A stretch of 64,000 bases of DNA. Origin: Streptomyces corallincola (GTDB taxonomy: Bacteria; Actinomycetota; Actinomycetes; Streptomycetales; Streptomycetaceae). Below, in pieces: positions 36,751 to 45,736 of this stretch (the stretch's first letter is position 1; the number at the start of each line of letters is the position of its first letter). A model generated the notes under the pieces. It searched no databases. It was not told the origin of the DNA and saw nothing but the letters and a program-made list of their open reading frames with translations. The stretch is taken from positions 62,001 through 126,000 of the forward strand of contig NZ_JAHRXF010000011.1 of assembly GCF_019104725.1 (NCBI RefSeq), written 5' to 3'. The translations under genes and the position numbers were made by a program.

Positions 36751-37353
36751 CTAGAAGGGGGGCTCGTCCGAGTAGCCGCCGCCCTGCTGGCCGCCGCCGG
36801 AGCTTCCGCCCCAGCCGCCGCCACCCTGGCCGCCGCCCTGGTTGCCACCGGCGGGAGCGCCGGTGGCCCACGGGTCGTCGGCCGGAGCGCCGCCGCCCTG
36901 CTGGCCGCCACCGGAGCTTCCGCCCCAGCCGCCGCCACCCTGGCCGCCACCGCCGCCGTAACCGCCCTGGCCGCCGCGCGCGCCGCCACCCGAGGTCTTG
37001 GTGACCTTGGCGGTGGCACTGCGCAGGCTGGCGCCGACTTCCTCGACGTCCAGCTCGTAGACCGTCCGCTTGACGCCGTCACGGTCGTCGTACGACCGCT
37101 GCTTCAACCGGCCCTGCACGATGACGCGCATGCCGCGCTGGAGCGACTCCGCGACGTTCTCCGCCGCCTGACGCCAGACCGAGCAGGTCAGGAACAGGCT
37201 CTCGCCGTCCTTCCACTCGTTGGTCTGCCGGTCGAAGGTGCGGGGAGTGGACGCGACACGGAACTTCGCAACCGCCGCACCGGAGGGGGTGAAGCGCAGC
37301 TCGGGGTCATCGACAAGGTTGCCGACGACCGTGATGACGGTCTCGCCTGCCAT
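36751..37353 (-). CDS. ssb: single-stranded DNA-binding protein
   Basis: The 200-residue SSB has the OB fold at 1-115 ([41 protein letters not shown]), a Gly/Gln-rich linker and the acidic tip DEPPF that recruits partner proteins. The linker contains a 38-codon internal duplication of [20 protein letters not shown] sequence. As second gene of the rpsF operon it is the essential housekeeping SSB (SsbA type), not the shorter sporulation-linked SsbB. Confidence 0.96.
   Translation of the reverse strand: MAGETVITVVGNLVDDPELRFTPSGAAVAKFRVASTPRTFDRQTNEWKDGESLFLTCSVWRQAAENVAESLQRGMRVIVQGRLKQRSYDDRDGVKRTVYELDVEEVGASLRSATAKVTKTSGGGARGGQGGYGGGGGQGGGGWGGSSGGGQQGGGAPADDPWATGAPAGGNQGGGQGGGGWGGSSGGGQQGGGYSDEPPF
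36775..36951 (-). repeat. 114-bp-period duplication in the SSB linker
   Basis: Positions 36775-36837 and 36889-36951 are almost identical, offset 114 bp (38 codons), and keep the reading frame. Confidence 0.85.
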
Positions 37354-37426
37354 TGGGGGAACCTCTCGGCGGGTTTGCTCTTGGCTGCTTGCTACTCGAA
37401 TCCCGGAACCGACCGAGCCCGGAGGC

Positions 37427-37717
37427 TCAGTGGGTCTCGGGACGGAGGACCTTGGTCCGGAGGACCGACTCGTTCAGGTTCATCTGGCGGTCGAGCTCCT
37501 TGACGATCGCAGGCTCGGCCTGCAGATCGATGACCGAGTAGATGCCCTCGGGCTTCTTCTTGATCTCGTACGAGAGACGCCGACGGCCCCAGGTATCGAC
37601 CTTCTCCACCTTGCCGTTGCCCTCACGGACGACGGAGAGGAAGTTCTCGATCAGGGGGGAGACAGCGCGCTCCTCCAGATCGGGGTCGAGGATGACCATC
37701 ACCTCGTAGTGACGCAT
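37427..37717 (-). CDS. rpsF: 30S ribosomal protein S6
   Basis: ATG 37717 follows a very strong ribosome site, AAAGGAGGTGGG, and gives 96 residues, the usual S6 length; an upstream ATG (37810) in frame is not needed. The sequence [40 protein letters not shown] is typical of S6. It heads the rpsF-ssb-rpsR-rplI operon, with ssb 73 bp downstream. S6 and S18 form a dimer on the 30S subunit. Confidence 0.97.
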   Translation of the reverse strand: MRHYEVMVILDPDLEERAVSPLIENFLSVVREGNGKVEKVDTWGRRRLSYEIKKKPEGIYSVIDLQAEPAIVKELDRQMNLNESVLRTKVLRPETH

Positions 37718-37977
37718 GTGGAACCCACCTCCTTTGGACTCAGCGGCCACGGTCGTTCCGTGGCAGGAGGGTTGTGATGCGTGCGCAACGGTATCGGCCG
37801 ACACTGACAATCAGGGTCCCGCCGGGGCCCCGACCGCGTCCGGGCAGACACCGGTGCAGACGGTACACACTACCCGCACACCCCCTTGCGGTTGAAATCC
37901 GGTGGGAAGGACCGTCAGTCTGTACACAACGGGTGTGCAAGGCGCTACAGTGCGCCGCGATCCGCAGGAGGTGCCTC

Positions 37978-38289
37978 ATGGCGCAGGCATTGCGACCGAA
38001 TACCGCCGGATCTCTGTTGGCCAGCGACGGCAAGCCCCGTCCGCTCCAGGACGGCCTGATGGCCGGAACCCTGGCGCTGGGCCTGCTGTCCTTCATCACC
38101 GCGTTCTTCCCGGGCCTGCATCTGCTCACGTCGTGGGCCGGGCTGATCGGCATCCTGGCCGGTGGATACGGCCAGTGGATCTCAGTGACCACACGGGAGC
38201 GCTTCGGGCTGGTCCTCGGCCTCGGCGCCTCCGGCATCGGCCTCCTGCTCGGGATGTCGAACGGCGGACTGTTCGGCGGAGTCGTCTGA
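37978..38289 (+). CDS. small conserved membrane protein
   Basis: ATG 37978, behind CAGGAGGTG, gives 103 residues with about three hydrophobic helices (about 28-45, 50-70, 80-100) and a short polar N-terminus (MAQALRPNTAGSLLASDGK). I recognise no functional domain. It is divergent from rpsF and followed by a hairpin, so it is its own unit. Confidence 0.8.
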   Translation: MAQALRPNTAGSLLASDGKPRPLQDGLMAGTLALGLLSFITAFFPGLHLLTSWAGLIGILAGGYGQWISVTTRERFGLVLGLGASGIGLLLGMSNGGLFGGVV

Positions 38290-38316
38290 GGTCCCGCTGG
38301 AAAACGCACAGCGCAG

Positions 38317-38354
38317 GTCACCGCCCGGCACCCCGGAGGGAGCCGGGCGGTGAC
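38317..38354 (+). terminator. terminator of the small membrane protein gene
   Basis: A 13-bp perfect GC stem (GTCACCGCCCGGC/GCCGGGCGGTGAC) lies 27 bp after the stop. Confidence 0.75.
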
Positions 38355-38381
38355 GATGCCCCACCCCGTGCGGCAGAAGGG

Positions 38382-38548
38382 CCTGTCTTCACACTCTCCT
38401 CGTCGTCCGGAGGACGGCCCCGCGGCGTCCGGTGCGTGCTCTCGGCATGCCGGCCGTGATCCCTCGTACTGGGCGTACTCGGGGTCGCGGCCGGTGCGGC
38501 GAGAGGGCGTGCCGGGCGTCGCGGGGCAGAGGGGAGTGTGAAGACAGG
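38382..38548. mobile_element. MITE-like foldback element
   Basis: Terminal inverted repeats of ~20 bp (CCTGTCTTCACACTCTCC and its near-perfect complement ending GTGTGAAGACAGG) bound a 167-bp segment with no gene. The interior is also self-complementary nearly throughout, around GTAC...GTAC at 38466-38478. No clear target-site duplication was seen. A non-autonomous element is inferred. Confidence 0.6.
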
Positions 38549-38660
38549 TCCTGAGGGCCGTACGCCCCAGTCGAGGCCCGCGCACGGCGCAGTAGGCTTC
38601 GGCGCGAGAGCCGGAGCCCCTCATCGCAAGGGGACACACCAGCCCGAGGAGCGCCCCGAC

Positions 38661-39782
38661 ATGAGCCTGACCCTGCGGACCATCAGCCGCGAGCAACATC
38701 TGGCCTACATCCAGAGCCTGCCGGCGGCGAGCCACATGCAGGTCCCGGCCTGGGCCGACGTGAAGGCCGAATGGCGCTCCGAGCACCTCGGCTGGTTCGA
38801 CGAGCGCACCGGCGAGATGGTCGGCGCGGGTCTGGTGCTCTACCGGCAGCTCCCCAAGATCAAGCGCTACCTCGCCTACCTCCCCGAGGGCCCGGTCATC
38901 AACTGGTACGCCCCGAACCTGGACGACTGGATCCAGCCGATGCTGGCGCACCTCAAGCAGCAGGGCGCCTTCTCCGTGAAGATGGGCCCGCCCGTGGTCA
39001 TCCGCCGCTGGAACGCGGAGACCATCAAGAGGGGCATCCAGAGCCAGGACGTGAAGCGGCTGCGCGACATGGAGGCCGACTTCATCGAGCCGCGCGCCTT
39101 CGAGGTGGCCGACAAGCTGCGCCGCATGGGCTGGCAGCAGGGCGAGGACGGCGGCGCCGGTTTCGGTGACGTGCAGCCGCGCTACGTCTTCCAGGTGCCG
39201 CTCGCCAACCGCTCCCTGGAAGACGTCCACAAGAACTTCAACCAGCTCTGGCGCCGCAACATCAAGAAGGCCGAGAAGGCCGGTGTCGAGGTGGTGCAGG
39301 GTGGCTACCAAGACCTCGCCGAGTGGCAGCGGCTGTACGAGATCACCGCGGTGCGCGACCACTTCCGGCCCCGCCCCCAGTCGTACTTCGAGCGCATGTG
39401 GACGGCCCTCAACTCCGAGGACCCCAACCGCATGCGGCTGTACTTCGCCCGGCACAACGGCGTGAACCTGTCCGCCGCGACCATGCTCATCGTCGGCGGC
39501 CACGTCTGGTACTCCTACGGCGCCTCCGACAACATCGGCCGCGAGGTCCGCCCGTCCAACGCCATGCAGTGGCGGATGCTGCGCGACGCCTACGCGCTCG
39601 GCGCGACGGTGTACGACCTGCGGGGCATTTCCGACTCGCTCGACGAGTCGGACCACCTGTTCGGCCTGATCCAGTTCAAGGTGGGAACCGGCGGCCAGGC
39701 GGCCGAGTATCTCGGCGAGTGGGACTTCCCGCTGAACAAGCTGCTCCACAAGGCGCTCGACATCTACATGTCGCGGCGCTGA
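38661..39782 (+). CDS. femX: FemX, FemABX peptidyltransferase adding Gly to lipid II
   Basis: ATG 38661 gives 373 residues, normal for FemABX proteins with two GNAT-like domains. Family motifs are VPAWADVKAEWRSEHLGWF near the N-terminus and YDLRGISDSLDESDHLFGLIQFKVGTGG near the C-terminus. Streptomycete peptidoglycan has a single Gly bridge, added from Gly-tRNA to the LL-diaminopimelate of the lipid II stem; FemX is the essential enzyme for that in S. coelicolor (established knowledge). An alanine-racemase-like gene follows 77 bp later, so they may be co-transcribed. Confidence 0.9.
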   Translation: MSLTLRTISREQHLAYIQSLPAASHMQVPAWADVKAEWRSEHLGWFDERTGEMVGAGLVLYRQLPKIKRYLAYLPEGPVINWYAPNLDDWIQPMLAHLKQQGAFSVKMGPPVVIRRWNAETIKRGIQSQDVKRLRDMEADFIEPRAFEVADKLRRMGWQQGEDGGAGFGDVQPRYVFQVPLANRSLEDVHKNFNQLWRRNIKKAEKAGVEVVQGGYQDLAEWQRLYEITAVRDHFRPRPQSYFERMWTALNSEDPNRMRLYFARHNGVNLSAATMLIVGGHVWYSYGASDNIGREVRPSNAMQWRMLRDAYALGATVYDLRGISDSLDESDHLFGLIQFKVGTGGQAAEYLGEWDFPLNKLLHKALDIYMSRR

Positions 39783-39859
39783 GCCGCACCCCTTCGGTCC
39801 GACGGCTCCCAGGGCCTCGGCACTTCGCTTCACCTTCACGAGAAAGGCTCCGGGTCCGG

Positions 39860-40891
39860 ATGGCGCTCACGCTCTACATCGACACGGCGCGCTGGCGGGC
39901 GCATCACAAGCACGTGCACGAGCAGTTCCCGGGCCTGGTCCCGGTCTGCAAGGGCAATGGCTACGGCTTCGGGCACGAGCGGCTCGCGGAGGAGGCCACC
40001 CGGCAGGGCACGGACCTGCTCGCTGTCGGCACCACCTACGAGGCCGCCCGCACGAAGGACTTCTTCGGCGGCGACCTGCTGGTGCTGACCCCGTACCGGC
40101 GCGGCGAGGAGCCGGTGCCGCTGCCGGACCGCGTGGTCCGCTCGGTGTCGTCGGTGGACGGTGTGTACGGCCTGGTCGGCGCGCGGGTGGTCATCGAGGT
40201 GATGTCCTCGATGAAGCGGCACGGCATCAGCGAGCAGGATCTGCCGCAGCTGCACCAGGCCATAGAGAATGTCCGGCTGGAGGGCTTCGCCATCCACCTG
40301 CCGCTGGACCGCACCGACGGCTCGGACGCCGTCGAGGAGGTCATCGGCTGGATGGACCGGCTGCGCGCGGCCCGGCTGCCGCTGCACACCATGTTCGTCA
40401 GCCACCTCAAGGCCGACGAGCTGGCCCGGCTCCAGCAGCAGTTCCCGCAGACCCGGTTCCGCGCGCGGATCGGCACGCGGCTGTGGCTGGGCGACCACGA
40501 CGCCACCGAGTACCGGGGCGCCGTCCTGGACGTCACGCGGGTCGCCAAGGGCGACCGCTTCGGCTACCGGCAGCAGCGCGCGGCCTCCGACGGCTTCCTG
40601 GTGGTCGTGGCGGGCGGTACGTCGCACGGGGTGGGTCTGGAGGCCCCGAAGGCGCTGCACGGTGTCATGCCCCGTGCCAAGGGAGTCGCGCGGGCCGGTC
40701 TGGCGACGGTCAACCGCAACCTGGCGCCGTTCGTCTGGGACGGCAAGCAGCGCTGGTTCGCGGAGCCGCCCCACATGCAGGTGTCCATCCTGTTCGTGCC
40801 CTCCGACGCCGCCGAGCCCAAGGTCGGGGACGAACTCGTCGCCCATCTGCGCCACACCACCACGCAGTTCGACCGCCTGATGGACCGCTGA
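39860..40891 (+). CDS. alanine racemase-like PLP-barrel protein
   Basis: The 343-residue protein, from ATG 39860, has an alanine racemase N-terminal TIM barrel: LYIDTARWRAHHKHV, then CKGNGYGFGHERLA with the PLP Lys near residue 33, EVMSSMKRHGI and RIGTRLWLG. It is shorter than Alr, and the C-terminal beta domain is atypical. Its place after femX suggests a link to stem-peptide synthesis, possibly a second racemase acting on Ala or another amino acid. That is inference; the gene is not the canonical alr. Confidence 0.82.
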   Translation: MALTLYIDTARWRAHHKHVHEQFPGLVPVCKGNGYGFGHERLAEEATRQGTDLLAVGTTYEAARTKDFFGGDLLVLTPYRRGEEPVPLPDRVVRSVSSVDGVYGLVGARVVIEVMSSMKRHGISEQDLPQLHQAIENVRLEGFAIHLPLDRTDGSDAVEEVIGWMDRLRAARLPLHTMFVSHLKADELARLQQQFPQTRFRARIGTRLWLGDHDATEYRGAVLDVTRVAKGDRFGYRQQRAASDGFLVVVAGGTSHGVGLEAPKALHGVMPRAKGVARAGLATVNRNLAPFVWDGKQRWFAEPPHMQVSILFVPSDAAEPKVGDELVAHLRHTTTQFDRLMDR

Positions 40892-40913
40892 CCCCGGACC
40901 CCGGCACCACGAA

Positions 40914-40948
40914 AAGGGCCGTGCACGCGTGACGCGTGCACGGCCCTT
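40914..40948. terminator. bidirectional terminator between the racemase-like and GT87 genes
   Basis: A 16-bp perfect stem (AAGGGCCGTGCACGCG and its complement) with loop TGA is followed on the minus strand by TTTT. It ends both convergent genes. Confidence 0.9.
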
Positions 40949-40984
40949 CTGTCGTTCGACGCCGCGGGTCGGACGCCTGTTCGC

Positions 40985-42517
40985 TCAGAGCGAACGCCCG
41001 TCCGGAGGCGCCATGTCCGGCTGTCCCCAGGCGACCGCCGACGGCTCGAAGTGCACCGCGTGCCGCGGCGGCCGGGCGGCGGCTCCGAGGACGAACACGT
41101 CCTCGGCACCGTCCAGGACCCCGCCCGAGGGATCGTCGTCCCCGGACCGGCGCACCACGTCACGCTCCGGCGTGAGGATGTCCCGGACGACGACGGCGCA
41201 CAGGTACAGCGTGCCGAGCAGGTGCACGGCGATCGCCCAGTGGTAACCCTGCGCGGGGAGTCCCTTGTGGGCGTCCCCGCTGGTCGTGTAGGCGAGGTAC
41301 ATCCAGATGCCGAGGAAGTACGCGACCTCGCACGCCTGCCAGATCAGGAAGTCCCGCCACTTCGGCCGGGCCAGCGCCGCCAGCGGCACCAGCCACAGCA
41401 CGTACTGCGGCGAGTAGACCTTGTTGGTGAGGATGAACGCCGCGACCACCAGGAACGCCAACTGGTCGAAGCGCGGTCGGCGCGGAGCGGTGAAGGTCAG
41501 CACGGCGATGGCGGCGAAGCACAGCACCACCAGGATCATCGCGGCCGTGTTCACGAAGCCGATGGAGGGCGGGTTGGTGGAGTTCTGCACCCAGATCAGC
41601 CAGAACGACCCGAAGTCCACGCCCCGTTCCTGGCTGAACGTGTAGAACTTCGACCAGCCCGGAAAGGCGAACCACATCACCGGCAGGTTCACCATGAACC
41701 AGGCCACCACGGCTCCGGCGGCGGCCTGGAAGAACTCCCGCCACCGGCCGGCCCGCCAGCACAGCAGGAACACCGGTCCCAGCAGGAAGACCGGGTACAG
41801 CTTGGCGGCCGTGGCAAGGCCGAGCAGCACGCCGAAGGCGACGGTGCGGCCCCTGGACCACATCAGCATCGCGGCGGCCGTCAGGGCGACCGCGAGCAGG
41901 TCCCAGTTGATGGTGGCCGTGAGAGCGGCGGCGGGCGCCAGCGCGACCAGCAGGGCGTCCCAGGGGCGCCGACGGTGGGTGCGCGCCACACAGACGGCGA
42001 TGACGGCCACGCAGACCATCAGCATCCCGGCGTTCACGAACCAGTACCACTGCTCCCGGTGCTGGATGGTGCCGCTGCCGGGGGTGAGCCAGGAGGCGAC
42101 CTCCATGAAGACACCGGTCAGCACCGGATACTCCAGGTAGTCCATGTCACCGGGCAGCTTGTCGAAGTAGGGCACCAGGCCGTCGGCGAAGCCACGCCCC
42201 TGGTACAGGTGCGGGATGTCCGAGTAGCAGGCGTGCGTGTACTGCGAGCTGGCCCCGAAGAACCAGCCGCTGTTGTAGCAGGGCGCCTTCTGCACGAGGC
42301 CGAGCGCGAACATGCCGATGGCGACGAGTGCGACGACCCGTACCGGTGTCCACCAGGACGTTCCGAACAGCGCGCGCCGCCCGATGGGACCGCCGATCAG
42401 CTCACTGCCGGCCGCGGCGATCCCGTCCTCACGCGTGGGGAGCACCGGTTCCTCGGCGCCCGACGGCGCGGACTCGGGCTCGTGCATGCTCGCGGGCGTC
42501 ATCTCTGCACTGGGCAT
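40985..42517 (-). CDS. GT87-type membrane glycosyltransferase
   Basis: ATG 42517 gives 510 residues; the frame is open upstream to 42604 and includes the parS in its first codons there. About 10-11 hydrophobic helices follow a ~60-residue polar lead. MDYLEYPVLTG is the family pattern of GT87 (DUF2029) polyprenyl-phosphomannose-dependent mannosyltransferases, which act on the outer face of the membrane. Streptomycete members have been linked to protein or glycolipid mannosylation. Between femX and pbp it probably serves the envelope; the acceptor is unknown. Confidence 0.83.
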   Translation of the reverse strand: MPSAEMTPASMHEPESAPSGAEEPVLPTREDGIAAAGSELIGGPIGRRALFGTSWWTPVRVVALVAIGMFALGLVQKAPCYNSGWFFGASSQYTHACYSDIPHLYQGRGFADGLVPYFDKLPGDMDYLEYPVLTGVFMEVASWLTPGSGTIQHREQWYWFVNAGMLMVCVAVIAVCVARTHRRRPWDALLVALAPAAALTATINWDLLAVALTAAAMLMWSRGRTVAFGVLLGLATAAKLYPVFLLGPVFLLCWRAGRWREFFQAAAGAVVAWFMVNLPVMWFAFPGWSKFYTFSQERGVDFGSFWLIWVQNSTNPPSIGFVNTAAMILVVLCFAAIAVLTFTAPRRPRFDQLAFLVVAAFILTNKVYSPQYVLWLVPLAALARPKWRDFLIWQACEVAYFLGIWMYLAYTTSGDAHKGLPAQGYHWAIAVHLLGTLYLCAVVVRDILTPERDVVRRSGDDDPSGGVLDGAEDVFVLGAAARPPRHAVHFEPSAVAWGQPDMAPPDGRSL

Positions 42518-42588
42518 GGGGCACATCCTGCCGTACGGACCCCGGAACACGCCGAGGGCCGCCGCACCTCGCGGGTGCGACGGCCCAT

Positions 42589-42602
42589 GTTTCACGTGAA
42601 AC
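42589..42602. promoter_or_regulatory. parS site (perfect), GT87-pbp gap
   Basis: Perfect GTTTCACGTGAAAC, 72 bp upstream of the GT87 start and 45 bp past the pbp stop. Read leftward it could code for FHVKH after an ATG. Confidence 0.95.
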
Positions 42603-42646
42603 ACGCGTACCGGCTCATAGGGCCACCCACCGGGCGGCCGGGGCGG

Positions 42647-45373
42647 CTATCCCTGGGCGCCGGAGAAGATGCCTCCTCCATTGCCGCCGTTGCCGTTGCC
42701 TCCGTTGCCGTTGCCCCGGTTGGCCCCCGGCTCGGTGGTCTCCGTGGTGCTCGGAGTGGGCGGCGCTCCGGGACCGCCGTTGGCGCCACCGTCGGCGTTG
42801 CCGGTGCCGCCGTCCTCACCGCAGTCCAGACCGCCCCAGCCGAACTGGCAGGACTGGCTGACCGTCGGTGTCGGAGAGGTGGTCGTCTGGCTCGGCGTCG
42901 GAGTGGGGGTCGGCGTCGTGCTCTGGCTCGGCGGCGCGGTGGGAGTGGGCGGCGCGGTCGGGACGTTGAGCGCCTTGCCGATCGGCGCGGGCGCCGGGAA
43001 CGGCAGGGCGGGCTGGCCCCGCATCGCCTCGGCCATGTAGTCGTGCCAGATCTCGGCCGGGAACGAGGCGCCGTGGATCTTCTCCTGGCCGCCCGTGCCG
43101 AACATCTTCAGGAACTTGCGGTTCTTGTTCTTGGCGTTGTCGTCGAGGCGGAACATGCTGATCGCGGTGGACAGCTGGCGGGTGTACCCGACGAACCAGG
43201 CCGACTTGTTGCCGTCGGTGGTGCCGGTCTTGCCCGCCACCTGGCGGCCCGGCAGGCGGGCCGCGGTGCCGGTGCCCTTGTCCACCACGGTCTTCAGCAC
43301 GTCGGTGACGTTGTCCGCCACCTCGGGCTTGAAGACGTCCTTGCCCGCCGCCTGGTGCCGGAAGACCGGACCGGTCGCGTCATCCACCTTCTCCACGGAG
43401 TACGGGTCGTTCTGGGTGCCGCTGGTGGCGAAGGTCCCGTAGGCACCGGCCATGCGGATGGCACTGGGGTCGGAGGTGCCGATGGAGAACGACGGGAAAT
43501 TCGAGCTGGCCAGACTGGACTTGAGGATGCCCGCGTCGATCGCGGTCTGCTCGACCTTGTCCAGACCGACGTCCATACCGAGCTGGACGTAGACGGAGTT
43601 GACCGACAGCCGCATGGCCTCACGCAGGTCGATCTTGTAGTCGGGCGCGGTGCCGACCGACTCGTTGCCGTCGTTGGTCTGGAGCCACTCCTTGTTGTCC
43701 TTGTCGGTCCAGACCGTGCCGTCGTATTTCTGGATCTTGAGCTTGTTCTGACCGCTGTACAGGCTCTTCCACGAGGCCGGGGTCCGCTCGTCCTGTGCCT
43801 GTTCGGGACTGAGGTCGGGGTTGCGGACCCCCCACTTCATCGCTGCCGCGAGCACGAACGGCTTGAACGTGGAACCCACCTGGGCGCCGGTCGCGTCGGC
43901 GTTGTCGGTGAAGTGCTTGGTGGCGTCCTCACCGCCGTAGATCGCCTTGATGGCACCCGTCTTGGGTTCCACGGAGGCGCCGCCAAACTGGACGTAGGAG
44001 TCCTTGTCCGGACGGGCCGAGGCGTCGATGTTCTTCTTGCGGACGTTCTTGACCGCGTTCTCCAGCTGTCCGACCTTCTTCTTGTCGAACGTCGTGTAGA
44101 TGCGCAGTCCGCCCTGCTGCAACCGGTCGGCGGTGATCTTGGTCGTGTCGCTGTTGTGGACCAGATACGACTTGGCGAGGTCCACGAGGTAACCGACCTG
44201 GCCGCTCAGCCGACTGTTCGACCTGGGGTTCTGCACCTTGGGGAGCGACGTGTACTTGGCGCGCTCGGCCTGGTCGAGATGGCCGTACTGCACCATCTTG
44301 TCCAGCGTGTCCTGCATCTGGATGTCGGCCCGCCTCCGGTTCGCCTCCGGAGTGGCGATCGGGTCGAGCGACTCGGCGCCCGCCGGGTCGTAGTACGTGG
44401 CGCCCTTCAGCATCGCCGCGAGGAAGGCGCACTGACCCGGGTCCAGCTTGTCGGCGTCCGTGTTGAAGTACGCGCGGGCGGCGGCCTGGATGCCGTAGGC
44501 GCCCCGGCCGAAGTAGGCCGAGTTGAGGTAGCCGGCCATGATCTCCGGCTTGCTCTTGGTCGCGCCGACCTTGATCGAGACGAAGATCTCGGTGAACTTG
44601 CGGGAGAGGGTCTGCGCCTGGTCGTCCAGCATCGCGTTCTTCACGTACTGCTGGGTGATGGTGGAGCCGCCCTGCACCTGGCCGCCGCGTGCCATGTTGA
44701 ACATCGCGCGCGCGATGCCCATCGGATCGACGCCGCTGTCCGTCTCGAAGGACTTGTTCTCCTGCGAGATGACGGCGTAGCGCATCTCCTTGGGAATCTG
44801 CTCGTAGTTGACGATCTGCCGGTTCACCTCACCGCCGGTGGCGACCATCGGGGTGTTGTCGGACCAGTAGAAGACGTTGTTCTGCGCGCTGGCCGTCTTG
44901 GCGACGTCCGGGACGTTCACCGTGGCGTACCCGATGCCCGCCACCGCGACGAGGCTGCCGAGGAAGCCGATGAACATGCCGCTCGTCAGCCGCCACGACG
45001 GCACCCAGCGGCGCCAGCCGTACTTGCCGTGGCGCGGATAGTCGATGATCCGCTTCCGACCGGGGCCCGCGGCGGCACGGCCGCGTCCTGGACCGTTCGG
45101 GCCGCCGGGCCCGCTGCGGCCTCCCGGACCCGTGGGGTCGGCCCCTCTGCGGCGGCCCCCCTTCTGCGCCGCCCGGCGGGCCTCGGCCCGGCCTCCGTAG
45201 GGGCGCTGGTCGCCTCCGGGGCCGTAGGAGTCCGACTCGGTGGAGCCGGCAGCGGACCCGGTGGCGCCTCGCGGTGCCGCGCGGTGGCCGGAGGACGGTC
45301 CGGACTGGCCGCGTCGGGCCGCGGCACGTCCGCCTTCCTGCGACTGCGGCGCTTTGCGACGGTGCTCGCTCAT
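42647..45373 (-). CDS. class A penicillin-binding protein (bifunctional)
   Basis: ATG 45373 gives 908 residues. Order: Arg/Gly/Pro-rich cytoplasmic tail (1-140), one membrane helix (~145-165), GT51 glycosyltransferase with AVISQENKSF (Glu about 204) and GGSTITQQYVKNAML, then transpeptidase with GSTFKPF (Ser about 498), SVNSVY and KTGTTDGNK (about 713). The C-terminal 120 residues are Pro/Thr then Gly/Asn-rich. It polymerises and cross-links peptidoglycan outside the membrane. It sits beside femX and GT87 genes and is divergent from padR. Confidence 0.93.
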   Translation of the reverse strand: MSEHRRKAPQSQEGGRAAARRGQSGPSSGHRAAPRGATGSAAGSTESDSYGPGGDQRPYGGRAEARRAAQKGGRRRGADPTGPGGRSGPGGPNGPGRGRAAAGPGRKRIIDYPRHGKYGWRRWVPSWRLTSGMFIGFLGSLVAVAGIGYATVNVPDVAKTASAQNNVFYWSDNTPMVATGGEVNRQIVNYEQIPKEMRYAVISQENKSFETDSGVDPMGIARAMFNMARGGQVQGGSTITQQYVKNAMLDDQAQTLSRKFTEIFVSIKVGATKSKPEIMAGYLNSAYFGRGAYGIQAAARAYFNTDADKLDPGQCAFLAAMLKGATYYDPAGAESLDPIATPEANRRRADIQMQDTLDKMVQYGHLDQAERAKYTSLPKVQNPRSNSRLSGQVGYLVDLAKSYLVHNSDTTKITADRLQQGGLRIYTTFDKKKVGQLENAVKNVRKKNIDASARPDKDSYVQFGGASVEPKTGAIKAIYGGEDATKHFTDNADATGAQVGSTFKPFVLAAAMKWGVRNPDLSPEQAQDERTPASWKSLYSGQNKLKIQKYDGTVWTDKDNKEWLQTNDGNESVGTAPDYKIDLREAMRLSVNSVYVQLGMDVGLDKVEQTAIDAGILKSSLASSNFPSFSIGTSDPSAIRMAGAYGTFATSGTQNDPYSVEKVDDATGPVFRHQAAGKDVFKPEVADNVTDVLKTVVDKGTGTAARLPGRQVAGKTGTTDGNKSAWFVGYTRQLSTAISMFRLDDNAKNKNRKFLKMFGTGGQEKIHGASFPAEIWHDYMAEAMRGQPALPFPAPAPIGKALNVPTAPPTPTAPPSQSTTPTPTPTPSQTTTSPTPTVSQSCQFGWGGLDCGEDGGTGNADGGANGGPGAPPTPSTTETTEPGANRGNGNGGNGNGGNGGGIFSGAQG

Positions 45374-45736
45374 CGAACGATTACTCCTCGGGCAGGCGCA
45401 CCCGTGGGCGCCTGGAACGGCGGCTGTTTTCCGGTCCCCCCGAAATACGGATGTGGTCGGTCGCGCATTCACCCGTACAGCACCCGGGCCGGGGACGCCC
45501 CCCGGGCGTCGCTCGGTTCCCGGTGGTGTGCATGCCGCACAGACTACGCACCGCCAAAACCCGCCGAGCTCCGAAGTTCACCCCAAATCAGGCAAGTTGC
45601 CTGCAACGAATCAGTGATGTGATCCCGTTCACCGTGCCCCCTCTTGTCGCGGAGTGGAGGCCGTTCTATCGTCTTGATGTATCGAGTCGATACATCAGTG
45701 CGAGATAAAGACGCGGCGGACCGGAAGGAGCAGCTC
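45374..45736. other. pbp-padR divergent intergenic region
   Basis: This 363-bp gap holds a 15-bp palindrome CAGGCAA-G-TTGCCTG (45589-45603) overlapping GTTGC-CT-GCAAC, and the PadR operator (45675-45697). Confidence 0.7.
45675..45697. promoter_or_regulatory. PadR operator upstream of padR-ino1
   Basis: A 23-bp perfect palindrome, TGATGTATCGA-G-TCGATACATCA, ends 39 bp before the padR start. It contains the ATGTAT/ATACAT core typical of PadR operators. Autoregulation and control of ino1 are inferred. Confidence 0.8.

Larger units (their letters stand above)
38290..38660. other. intergenic region before femX
   Basis: This 371-bp stretch holds a terminator hairpin (38317-38354) and a 167-bp foldback element (38382-38548). 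The last ~110 bp should carry the femX promoter; none was clear. Confidence 0.75.

Noticed and set aside
37740..39839. A 699-codon minus-strand frame opposite femX
   Set aside because: Crosses the foldback element and a real gene on the other strand; no domain is visible.
41051..45622. A 1523-codon open frame on the plus strand opposite the GT87 and pbp genes
   Set aside because: It is antisense to two clear genes with catalytic motifs, and its translation is Arg/Gly/Asp/His-rich low complexity typical of GC-rich shadow frames.
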